Positions 26,662-33,450 of a DNA stretch of 64,000 bases are shown here, piece by piece. Made by a program: the position numbers and the translations under genes. Position 1 is the first letter of the stretch; each line of letters starts with the position of its first letter. Origin of the DNA: Kitasatospora sp. NBC_00374 (lineage in GTDB: Bacteria; Actinomycetota; Actinomycetes; Streptomycetales; Streptomycetaceae). The DNA lies in NCBI RefSeq assembly GCF_041434935.1, contig NZ_CP107964.1:5191001-5255000 (forward strand). The letters are read 5' to 3'. Below the pieces are notes generated by a model that did not search any database, was not told the origin of the DNA, and saw only the letters and a list, made by a program, of their open reading frames with translations.

Positions 26662-27594
26662 TTGAGCAGCGTGCCTGACAGCAAGCACCTGGCCCTGGCC
26701 CGCGCCGGGGTGGACCGGGCCGCACAGCACCGCTTCGACGAGCCCTGGCTGGCCGCCGCCTGGAGCCACCCCAGCACCAAGGTGCTGCCGATCTCCGGCG
26801 GTGAGGCTTTCGTGGTCGACACCGAGGGCGGCAGCGAGCTGGTCCTGCTGCCCTCCTTCGAGGCGCCGCAGACGGGCGACCGCTACTTCCTCGGCACCGA
26901 CGAGGACGGCGTCTCCTACTTCGGGCTGGCCTGCGAGAGCCTGCCGGGCCGGCTGGACGGCGACGCCCGCCCGGCCGGGCTGCGCGAGGTCGGGGCCACC
27001 CTCTCGGACCGCGACGCCGGCCTGCTGGTGCACGCGGTGGCGCTGGAGCACTGGCACCGGCTGCACAGCTTCTGCTCCCGGTGCGGCCACCCGACCGAGA
27101 AGGCCGGGGCCGGGCACGTCCGCCGCTGCACCTCCTGCGCGGCGGAGCACTACCCGCGGACCGACCCGGCCGTGATCATGCTGATCACCGACGGCGAGGA
27201 CCGCTGCCTGCTGGGCCGTCAGGCGATCTGGCCGGAGGGGCGCTGGTCCACGTTGGCCGGATTCGTCGAGCCGGGCGAGTCACTGGAGCAGGCGGTGGCC
27301 CGGGAGGTGCTGGAGGAGGCCGGGGTCCGGGTCGGCGAGGTACGGTACGTGGCCAGCCAGCCGTGGCCGTTCCCGTCCAGCCTGATGCTCGGGTTCATGG
27401 GCACCGCCGAGCCGGGCGGCACCACGATCACGGTGGACGGCGAGGAGCTGGCGGAGGCCCGCTGGTTCTCCCGCGAGGAGCTGCGGGCGGGGATGGCGGC
27501 GGGCGAGATCCTGCCGCCGTCCGGGATCTCGATCGCCCGGCACCTGGTCGAGCTCTGGTTCGGTGAGCCACTGCCCTCGGCTGCGCGCTGGTAG
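26662..27594 (+). CDS. nudC: NAD+ diphosphatase NudC
   Basis: A 310-residue protein with the NudC architecture: an N-terminal domain, a zinc ribbon (CSRCGHP then CTSCAAEHYPR, about residues 137-165), and a Nudix box (GFVEPGESLEQAVAREVLEE, about 200-219). The NudC-specific motif SQPWPFPSSLM follows. It hydrolyses NAD(H) to NMN and AMP and can remove NAD caps from RNA. The TTG at 26662 is taken; GTG 26671 is also possible. It lies near mrx1 and uvrD2, as in mycobacteria (Rv3199c). A terminator follows at 27648. Confidence 0.94.
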   Translation: MSSVPDSKHLALARAGVDRAAQHRFDEPWLAAAWSHPSTKVLPISGGEAFVVDTEGGSELVLLPSFEAPQTGDRYFLGTDEDGVSYFGLACESLPGRLDGDARPAGLREVGATLSDRDAGLLVHAVALEHWHRLHSFCSRCGHPTEKAGAGHVRRCTSCAAEHYPRTDPAVIMLITDGEDRCLLGRQAIWPEGRWSTLAGFVEPGESLEQAVAREVLEEAGVRVGEVRYVASQPWPFPSSLMLGFMGTAEPGGTTITVDGEELAEARWFSREELRAGMAAGEILPPSGISIARHLVELWFGEPLPSAARW

Positions 27595-27647
27595 CGGCGG
27601 GATTCGAGGCCACTTTCGAAAACATTTCGGAAGCAGGTCGACACAAA

Positions 27648-27683
27648 GGGGCGTGCGGATTTATCCGTGCGCCCCTTCTGTTT
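27648..27683 (+). terminator. intrinsic terminator after nudC
   Basis: A 13-base stem (27648-27660 with 27663-27675, two wobble pairs, extended by A-T at 27647/27676) and a TT loop, followed by TTCTGTTT. It lies 53 bases after the nudC stop. Confidence 0.8.
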
Positions 27684-28006
27684 GGGTTCGCAATCATTTT
27701 CCGGACGGCGCCCAGACCGGGCGTACTCGAACAGTCTGCCCCCGTGTGCGAGACGGGTGTCGGGTGCCTGGGCCGGTGGCGGCAGGCCCCGGATCGGCTG
27801 CGGATCCGCTGCGGATCCGTGCCCTGCGGGTCCGGCGGTGGCCGCGGCCTGCTGCGGGAGGCGGCGATCGGTCGGTCGAGGTGTGCGGGCCGCGGTGAAT
27901 TCGACGGTAATCGACCGGGCCTCGGCCGGTCCCCGAATCGGCGGGCCTGGCCGATATTGGCGGGTTTCGCTGAAACGGTGCAAGCCGAATGGCTACATTC
28001 TCTCGG
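27684..28006. other. intergenic region before the GntR gene
   Basis: No gene is supported: frames here lack third-position bias. It contains a short direct repeat, CTGCGGATC, twice near 27798-27819. At the end is a probable promoter, CTGAAA (27970-27975), an 18-base spacer and TACATT (27994-27999), placing the transcription start next to the GTG at 28007. Confidence 0.45.
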
Positions 28007-28807
28007 GTGACAATCCCTCGCGGCGGCGTGCCGTCTCCCAAGTACCAGCGCCTCGCGGCCGACCTGCGCCGCCGGATCGAGGCCGGTGAGTGGCAGGGCG
28101 GTGCCCAGCTCCCGGTCGAGAGCGAGCTGGAACACCACTACGGCGTGGCCCGCAACACCGTCCGGCTCGCGGTCGACCTGCTGGTCAACGAAGGCCGGCT
28201 GGTGCGGCTCCAGGGCAAGGGCACCTATCTGAAGCAGCAGCCGCTGCTGGACCACCGGGCCTACGCGCCCGCCCGCGTCCCCGGGCAGCGGGACTCGCTG
28301 GCCGCCCCCTCGGAGGTCTACACGACGGAGGCCCGGGCGGCCGGGCGCAGGCTCACGGTGGACTTCGAGATGCTCGTCGTCCGGGCCCGGGCGGACATCG
28401 CCGGATGGCTGGGCCTGGCGCCCGGCGAGGCCGTGGTGGTGCGCCGGCAGCTGCGGATGACGGACCGCGAGCCCTACTCGATCGAGGAGAGCCACTACCG
28501 GGCCGGGCTGGCCGCCGGCACCTCGCTGATGGAGCCCGAACCGGTGCCGGGCGGGGACGAGGCGGCGCTCGCCGCGATCGGCCGGACCGAGACCGGCGGT
28601 GTCGACCACCTGGTCTCCCGGATGCCGGGGCCGGCCGAGGCGGCCTGGTTCGAGATCGGCCCGGGGGTGCCGCTGCTGGTCCAGACCCGGGTCGCCTCGG
28701 ACCGGCGCGGCCCGGTCCGGGTGATCGAGACCCGCTACGCGGCCGACCGCTGCCGGCTGGTGTACGGCCTGGGCGAGCCGGTCGGCCGGCCGTACGACTT
28801 CCGCTGA
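28007..28807 (+). CDS. GntR family regulator with UTRA domain
   Basis: A 266-residue regulator of the HutC/GntR subfamily. The winged helix is at about residues 10-75 (YQRLAADLRRRIEAGEW, VESELEHHYGVARNTVRLAV, GKGTYLK). A UTRA effector domain lies at about 95-260. Effectors of this subfamily are small metabolites such as sugar phosphates or amino-acid derivatives. GTG at 28007 is preferred to ATG 27989 because the -10-like TACATT at 27994 overlaps the upstream start; the message is then leaderless. Neighbouring genes give no clear target operon. Confidence 0.9.
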   Translation: MTIPRGGVPSPKYQRLAADLRRRIEAGEWQGGAQLPVESELEHHYGVARNTVRLAVDLLVNEGRLVRLQGKGTYLKQQPLLDHRAYAPARVPGQRDSLAAPSEVYTTEARAAGRRLTVDFEMLVVRARADIAGWLGLAPGEAVVVRRQLRMTDREPYSIEESHYRAGLAAGTSLMEPEPVPGGDEAALAAIGRTETGGVDHLVSRMPGPAEAAWFEIGPGVPLLVQTRVASDRRGPVRVIETRYAADRCRLVYGLGEPVGRPYDFR

Positions 28808-28840
28808 CGACCGCTGACGACCGCTGACGACCGCTGACGA
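28801..28840. repeat. 10-bp tandem repeat spanning the GntR stop codon
   Basis: Four exact copies of CCGCTGACGA, 28801-28840. The first copy contains the TGA stop of the GntR gene (28805-28807), so the repeat expands outward from the coding end. Confidence 0.9.
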
Positions 28841-28885
28841 CCGCGGCCCCGCGCCCGCCGCCTGGGCGGGGGTGCGGGGCCGCGG
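28841..28885. terminator. bidirectional terminator between GntR and mrx1
   Basis: The outer stem CCGCGGCCCCGC (28841-28852) pairs with GCGGGGCCGCGG (28874-28885), with further GC pairing inside. It lies between convergent genes and should stop both. Confidence 0.75.
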
Positions 28886-28902
28886 GGTGCCGCAGGCGGG
28901 GC

Positions 28903-29160
28903 TCAGCCGGCCAGTGCGGCCTGGACCTGGCGCAGGCTCGGGTTGGTCATGACCACCTGGTCACCGCCGCCGGAAGGGACCACCAGCACGGTCGGGACGA
29001 CCTGGTTGCCGCCGTTCACCGACTCCACGAAGGTCGCCGAGTCCGGGTCCTCCTCGATGTTGATCACCGTGTAGCCGATGCCCTCGCGGTCCAGCTGGCT
29101 CTTGAGGCGGTTGCAGTAGCCGCACCAGGTCGTGCTGTACATCGTGACGCTGCCGGACAT
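28903..29160 (-). CDS. mrx1: mycoredoxin (glutaredoxin-like)
   Basis: An 85-residue thioredoxin-fold protein. The active site WCGYCNRLK (Cys 13 and 16) and the cis-Pro loop VVPTVLVVP match mycoredoxin-1, which reduces protein-mycothiol mixed disulfides after oxidative stress using mycothiol and mycothione reductase. The ATG at 29160 has a strong AAGGAG site 8 bases upstream. A perfect sigma-R promoter 46 bases upstream makes it a member of the thiol-stress regulon (SCO5187 in S. coelicolor, from memory). It is divergent from uvrD2. Confidence 0.93.
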   Translation of the reverse strand: MSGSVTMYSTTWCGYCNRLKSQLDREGIGYTVINIEEDPDSATFVESVNGGNQVVPTVLVVPSGGGDQVVMTNPSLRQVQAALAG

Positions 29161-29205
29161 GGCTGGAGCTCCTTGGGGGTCGGGTGGCGTGCGGTCGCCG
29201 GATTG

Positions 29206-29231
29206 AACGCCCTGCGTGACCCGGCCATTCC
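29206..29231 (-). promoter_or_regulatory. sigma-R promoter of mrx1
   Basis: On the minus strand GGAAT (29231-29227), an 18-base spacer and GTT (29208-29206): an exact match to the sigma-R consensus. The predicted leader to the ATG at 29160 is about 40 bases. Confidence 0.88.
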
Positions 29232-29392
29232 GCCGCCACCACGGGGTGTGACCCGGACCACACGCCGGGGCGCGGGGTGATAGTCGGACCATTGTGGTCG
29301 GTCTGTGGACAACTCCGCGCAGACTGTCGGCACACCCTGTCAGGATGTCCGGACCGGTCGGCCAGGTCCGCCGGGCTGAGAGGATGGATTGC

Positions 29393-31669
29393 ATGCAGGA
29401 AGAGCTCTTGGGTGCACTCGGCCGGTACGACTCGTACGGATCCGGCGGCGAGGCGCCGGTCGGCGCCGACGCCGTGCTGGCCGGCCTCGACCCCGAGCAG
29501 CGGGCCGTCGCCACAGCCCTGCACGGGCCCGTCTGCGTCCTCGCGGGCGCCGGCACCGGCAAGACCAGGGCGATCACCCACCGGATCGCCTACGGCGTGC
29601 GCAGCGGCGTCTACCAGCCCCAGCAGGTCCTCGCCGTGACGTTCACCGCCCGCGCGGCCGGTGAGATGCGCGGGCGGCTCCGGCAGCTCGGCGCGGAGGG
29701 CGTCCAGGCCCGGACCTTCCACTCCGCCGCGCTGCGCCAGCTCCAGTACTTCTGGCCGCGCGCCGTCGGCGGCGAGGTGCCCCGCCTGCTGGAGCGCAAG
29801 GTCCAGCTGGTCGCCGAGGCGGCCGGCCGCAGCGGCCTGCGGGTGCAGCGCACCGAGCTGCGCGACCTCACCGCCGAGATCGAGTGGGCCAAGGTCACCC
29901 AGATCGTGCCGGACGACTATCCGGCCGCCGTGCTGAAGACCGGCCGGGACGCCCCGCGCGATCCCGCCGAGATCGCCCGGGTCTACGCCACCTACGAGCA
30001 GACCAAACGCGACCGCGGTGTGATCGACTTCGAGGACGTGCTGCTGCTGACCGCGGCGATCCTGGAGGACCGCCCGGAGATCGGCGCCCAGGTCCGAGCC
30101 CAGTACCGGCACTTCACGGTCGACGAGTACCAGGACGTCTCGCCGCTCCAGCAGCGGCTGCTCGACCAGTGGACGGGCGGCGGCGCCAGCCTGTGCGTGG
30201 TCGGCGACGCCAGTCAGACGATCTACTCGTTCACCGGCGCCACCCCGGACTTCCTGCTGAACTTCCGCCACCGCCACCCCGAGGCCACGGTGGTCAAGCT
30301 GGTCCGGGACTACCGCTCCACCCCGCAGGTGGTCCACCTGGCCAACGGCCTGCTCTCACAGGCCCGCGGCCAGGCCGCCCAGCACCGCCTGGAGCTGGTC
30401 TCCCAGCGCGAGGCCGGGCCCGAGCCGGTCTACGTCGAGTACGCGGACGAGCCGACCGAGGCCGAGACCACCGCGCAGCGGATCAAGGAGTTGATGGCCC
30501 AGGGCGTGCGGGCCAGCGAGATCGCGGTGCTGTTCCGCACCAACGGCCAGTCCGAGGTCTACGAGCAGGCACTCGCCGACCTCGGCATCTCCTACCAGCT
30601 CAAGGGCGCCGAGCGGTTCTTCGAGCGGCCGGAGGTGCGGGAGGCGGGCGTGCTGCTGAAGGGCGCCGCCCGGGCCGGCGAGGACCCGCTCACCGCCGAC
30701 GCGCCCGACCTCGCCGCGCAGGTCCGCGCCGTGCTCGCGACCAGGGGCTTCGGCGCCAACCCGCCGGCCGGCTCCGGCGCCGTGCGTGAGCGCTGGGAGT
30801 CGCTGGCCGCGCTGGTCCGGCTCGCCGAGGAGTTCGAGGCGGGCCGCCGGGCGGCCGGCGAACGCGCCGACCTGGCGGCGTACGTCGCCGAGCTGGACGC
30901 CCGGGCCGCCGCCCAGCACGCCCCCGCCGTCGAGGGCGTCACCCTGGCCTCGCTGCACGCCGCCAAGGGCCTGGAGTGGGACGCCGTCTTCCTGGTGGGA
31001 CTCACCGAGGGCACCCTGCCGATCATCTACGCCAAGACGGACGAGCAGGTCGAGGAGGAGCGCCGGCTGCTGTACGTCGGCGTCACCCGCGCGCGGGCCC
31101 ACCTCTCGCTCTCCTGGGCGCTGTCGCGCTCCCCCGGGGGGCGCGCGAGCCGCAAACCCACCCGCTTCCTGGACGGGCTGCGCCCCGGGTCGGGCGCGGC
31201 CGGACCGCGCTCGCGCGGCGGGCGCGGCGGGGTCGAGGCCGGGGCGGACCGCTCGGCCGCGCGCCGGGCCCGCGGCCCGGTCAAGTGCCGGGTCTGCGAC
31301 CGGACGCTGACCGAGGCGGTCGAGCGGAAACTGCGCCGGTGCGAGACCTGCCCCTCCTCGATGGACGAGGCGCTGTTCGAGCGCTTGCGGGAGTGGCGGG
31401 CCCGGCAGGCCAAGCAGCAGGGCGTGCCGGCGTACGTGGTGTTCACCGACGCGACGCTGATGGCGATCGCCGAGGACGTGCCCGCGGGCGAGCGCGAGCT
31501 GGCGGTGATCTCCGGTGTGGGCGCCATGAAGCTGGACAAGTACGGTGCGGCCGTGCTCTCGTTGTGTGCGGGGGAGGATCCGTGGGAGGACTCCGCGGAA
31601 GAGCCTGCGGGCGAGCCCGTGGAGGAGTCCGCGGCCGAGCCCGCGGAGGAGTCGGACGAGCCGGCCTGA
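29393..31669 (+). CDS. uvrD2: ATP-dependent helicase UvrD2
   Basis: A 758-residue SF1 helicase. Walker A GAGTGKTRAI (about 52), Walker B VDEYQDVSPLQ, GDASQTIYSFTGA, LHAAKGLEWDAVF and YVGVTRARAHL. As in mycobacterial UvrD2, a tetracysteine module (CRVC near 632, then CETC) follows, and an HRDC-like domain lies at about 660-735 (FERLREWRARQAK, AVISGVGAMKLDKYG). The protein ends in an acidic Glu/Ala tail. It unwinds 3'-to-5' in DNA repair. ATG 29393 is chosen because GAGAGG lies 9 bases upstream; the ATG at 29384 abuts that site. It is divergent from mrx1 and precedes the wblC region. Confidence 0.93.
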   Translation: MQEELLGALGRYDSYGSGGEAPVGADAVLAGLDPEQRAVATALHGPVCVLAGAGTGKTRAITHRIAYGVRSGVYQPQQVLAVTFTARAAGEMRGRLRQLGAEGVQARTFHSAALRQLQYFWPRAVGGEVPRLLERKVQLVAEAAGRSGLRVQRTELRDLTAEIEWAKVTQIVPDDYPAAVLKTGRDAPRDPAEIARVYATYEQTKRDRGVIDFEDVLLLTAAILEDRPEIGAQVRAQYRHFTVDEYQDVSPLQQRLLDQWTGGGASLCVVGDASQTIYSFTGATPDFLLNFRHRHPEATVVKLVRDYRSTPQVVHLANGLLSQARGQAAQHRLELVSQREAGPEPVYVEYADEPTEAETTAQRIKELMAQGVRASEIAVLFRTNGQSEVYEQALADLGISYQLKGAERFFERPEVREAGVLLKGAARAGEDPLTADAPDLAAQVRAVLATRGFGANPPAGSGAVRERWESLAALVRLAEEFEAGRRAAGERADLAAYVAELDARAAAQHAPAVEGVTLASLHAAKGLEWDAVFLVGLTEGTLPIIYAKTDEQVEEERRLLYVGVTRARAHLSLSWALSRSPGGRASRKPTRFLDGLRPGSGAAGPRSRGGRGGVEAGADRSAARRARGPVKCRVCDRTLTEAVERKLRRCETCPSSMDEALFERLREWRARQAKQQGVPAYVVFTDATLMAIAEDVPAGERELAVISGVGAMKLDKYGAAVLSLCAGEDPWEDSAEEPAGEPVEESAAEPAEESDEPA

Positions 31670-31715
31670 GCCGCCCGCGAGGGCGGCGGCCGACCCCGTC
31701 GGAAAACTCGCCGGG

Positions 31716-31751
31716 AAAATAGTTTGCGCCCCGTGCATGGAGCGCAATAGC
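31716..31751 (+). promoter_or_regulatory. putative WblC/WhiB7-type promoter
   Basis: An A/T stretch AAAATAG (31716-31722) abuts a -35-like TTTGCG (31723-31728); after 16-17 bases comes CAATAGC (31745-31751). AT-rich DNA directly upstream of the -35 is the reported signature of WhiB7/WblC-activated promoters. It lies 150 bases before the hypothetical gene and about 800 bases before wblC. No start site is proven. Confidence 0.45.
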
Positions 31752-31901
31752 CTGCCGGAGCGGTCAAGGGGACGAGATCGCGAGCCGCAGGCAGAGGGGC
31801 ATCCTTCTGCGTGTCGGCGGCACCTGCTTGACCTGACCAACATCCGAACATCGGGGCCCGGGGGACTGGGCACCGCGAGACGCCGTGAGGAGGCGAAGAC
31901 A

Positions 31902-32393
31902 GTGGAAACCTTCAAGATGATCACCAAAATGACTGGCCAGACCGTTATCGCCATGCCTCAGGGAGCTGTCTCATCGTTCGGCATTCTCGGCACCTCGACC
32001 CGCCCCGCGCAGCTGCGCGACGTGGTCGTGCTTGCCGACAGCGGTCTGGGTCTCGACACCACCGGTGTCTGCGTTGCCGCGGGCTCCGCTGTCAGTGGTC
32101 TCACTGTCAGTGGCCTGGGCGACACTGCGGTCATCGCCGTCGAGACGGGTCTGTCCCGTGACTGGGCGACGTTCGCCGGCGGCCTCGAGCTGCGTGACGA
32201 GCGACCGACCCAGGCACCGAAGGCAGCGGTAGTGGCAGCCAAGCATGGCGACTATCTGCGGGTCATCGGTGCCGGAGCCACCAAGAAGCAGGACGAGCAG
32301 CAGATCAACCAGGTCAAGGTCGCCAGCAATGGCGCCTCGGCCATCCGGATGCGGGCCTTCCGCGGGCCTGAACCCTGGAGAGAACGAACCTGA
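31902..32393 (+). CDS. conserved hypothetical protein upstream of wblC
   Basis: A 163-residue protein of unknown function. It begins VETFKMITKMTGQTVIAM and contains several Val/Thr/Gly-rich strands (DVVVLADSGLGL, VSGLGDTAVIAVET). The start is well supported: GTG at 31902 with AGGAGG 8 bases upstream. Third-position GC is high until the last 15 codons, which overlap the wblC leader. S. coelicolor has a hypothetical gene at this place (SCO5189, from memory). The stop lies 22 bases before the attenuator stem, so translation of this gene could influence termination ahead of wblC. Confidence 0.7.
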   Translation: METFKMITKMTGQTVIAMPQGAVSSFGILGTSTRPAQLRDVVVLADSGLGLDTTGVCVAAGSAVSGLTVSGLGDTAVIAVETGLSRDWATFAGGLELRDERPTQAPKAAVVAAKHGDYLRVIGAGATKKQDEQQINQVKVASNGASAIRMRAFRGPEPWRERT

Positions 32394-32397
32394 GTAA
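32329..32397 (+). CDS. possible 22-codon upstream ORF in the wblC leader
   Basis: ATG at 32329 to TAA at 32395-32397 encodes 22 residues beginning MAPRPSGCGPSAG. An AAGG site lies 9 bases upstream. It runs in a different frame inside the 3' end of the hypothetical gene. Its stop lies in a small hairpin (32389-32394 with 32400-32405) just before the terminator. whiB7/wblC genes are known to be controlled by an upstream ORF and attenuator, but whether this is that ORF is inference. Confidence 0.35.
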   Translation: MAPRPSGCGPSAGLNPGENEPE

Positions 32398-32415
32398 CCC
32401 TCAGGTCAAGCCTCC

Positions 32416-32459
32416 AGGGCCGCGGAATCCTTCACCAGGATCCGCGGCCCTTCTGTTTT
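32416..32459 (+). terminator. intrinsic terminator in the wblC leader (attenuator)
   Basis: The stem AGGGCCGCGGA (32416-32426) pairs with TCCGCGGCCCT (32441-32451), with an extra inner pairing, followed by TTCTGTTTT. It lies 102 bases before the GTG of wblC. It fits the transcription attenuator reported for whiB7/wblC genes, and would also end the upstream hypothetical gene. Confidence 0.85.
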
Positions 32460-32560
32460 GTCCGGTACGAAAGACCACCCAGGCCCCCCGGGGCCTCCGG
32501 CCCGGCCCAACCAGTCGGCCGAGTCGGAACCACAGCGAAAAGACGAGGAAGACGCCAACA

Positions 32561-32926
32561 GTGTCCACGGTCATCACACCGCCACTCCCGTCCGTACCGA
32601 CTGACAAGACCATCAAGGCCGACCAGGCCGACCCTCCGGAGGTTTCTCTTATGCAGCTCACCGCGATCGACGAGGCCGACGCGCTCGGCGTCCCCGTTCC
32701 CTGCCGCTCCTTCGACCCCGAGGTCTTCTTCGCCGAGACGCCGGCGGACGTCGAGTACGCCAAGTCGCTCTGCGGCACCTGCCCGGTCAAGGCGGCCTGT
32801 CTGACCGGTGCGCTCGAGCGCCGCGAGCCGTGGGGCGTCTGGGGTGGCGAGCTCTTCGTCCAGGGTGTCGTCGTGGCCCGCAAGCGGCCCCGTGGCCGTC
32901 CGCGCAAGACCGAGGTCATGGCGTGA
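32561..32926 (+). CDS. wblC: WhiB-family regulator WblC (WhiB7 ortholog)
   Basis: A 121-residue WhiB-like protein. Four Cys for the 4Fe-4S cluster: one in VPCRSFDPEVFF, two in CGTC, one in AACLTGA. The turn GVWGGELF and the C-terminal AT-hook RKRPRGRPRK identify the WhiB7/WblC subfamily, which binds the primary sigma factor and activates antibiotic-resistance genes. GTG 32561 (GAGGAAG upstream) matches the S. coelicolor N-terminal region PSVP as I recall it. ATG 32651 has a perfect GGAGG 8 bases away and would give a protein lacking 30 residues. Expression is probably controlled by the attenuator at 32416. Confidence 0.95.
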   Translation: MSTVITPPLPSVPTDKTIKADQADPPEVSLMQLTAIDEADALGVPVPCRSFDPEVFFAETPADVEYAKSLCGTCPVKAACLTGALERREPWGVWGGELFVQGVVVARKRPRGRPRKTEVMA

Positions 32927-33084
32927 ACCCCGCCGGTACGACCGCCGCGCGTCTCGCCGCCCGACGGGGAGAGCAGCCCCCGACGGACCGCGCACTGCGC
33001 CTCTCCGTACGCCTCGCCGCCGCCAAGGCGGATGCAGCAGTCACCAGCCACTTTCCGACGACGCACCACAAGCAGGACCACCAC

Positions 33085-33330
33085 ATGACCCCCATCGCCA
33101 CCGACAAGACCGCCCGCGCCGAGCAGGCCAACGAACTTCAGATCCAGAACAGGACTCTCGAAATGCATCTTCTCCAGGAATCCCTGGCCCGAGCCCATAT
33201 GCAGGAACGCCTCCAAGAGGCGGAGCACCAACGCGTGGCCCTGCAGGCCCACCGGGCGGCGAAGCTCGTCCGGAAGGCCGAGCGGGCCTCGCTGCGCGCC
33301 CGCCGGGCGCTCGCCATCGCCCTGATGTGA
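33085..33330 (+). CDS. small basic coiled-coil protein, unknown
   Basis: An 81-residue protein. It is helical, with a heptad-like stretch (LQIQNRTLEMHLLQESLARA and onward) and a strongly basic C-terminus (AAKLVRKAERASLRARRAL). ATG 33085 has AGGA 8 bases upstream. A second possibility is GTG at 32923, which overlaps the wblC stop (GTGA) and would add 54 low-complexity residues; coupling to wblC is then direct. No known family is recognised. It follows wblC in the same direction and ends at a strong terminator, so the two are probably one transcript. Confidence 0.65.
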   Translation: MTPIATDKTARAEQANELQIQNRTLEMHLLQESLARAHMQERLQEAEHQRVALQAHRAAKLVRKAERASLRARRALAIALM

Positions 33331-33365
33331 TGGTGGGTCACCGGTAGGCCCAGGAACGACCGTTG

Positions 33366-33410
33366 ACGGCGATGGCCGCTTCCCCTGCGGAGGGGAGCGG
33401 CCATCGCCGT
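33366..33410. terminator. bidirectional terminator
   Basis: A 19-base-pair stem with one bulged base: left arm 33366-33385, right arm 33392-33410, six-base loop. It lies between the plus-strand coiled-coil gene and the minus-strand ABC1-kinase gene. Confidence 0.8.
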
Positions 33411-33450
33411 TCGTGTTCCCGGGCCGGGCGGGCCCGCCCGGGGCCGAGGG

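Noticed and set aside
29161..29392. LexA/SOS box for uvrD2, adnA or the HMCES-type gene
   Set aside because: I looked for GAAC-N4-GTTC-like boxes in these upstream regions and found none.
31958..32246. Two minus-strand frames inside the hypothetical gene before wblC
   Set aside because: Ser/Arg/Thr-rich antisense products without ribosome sites; the plus-strand frame has AGGAGG and coding bias.
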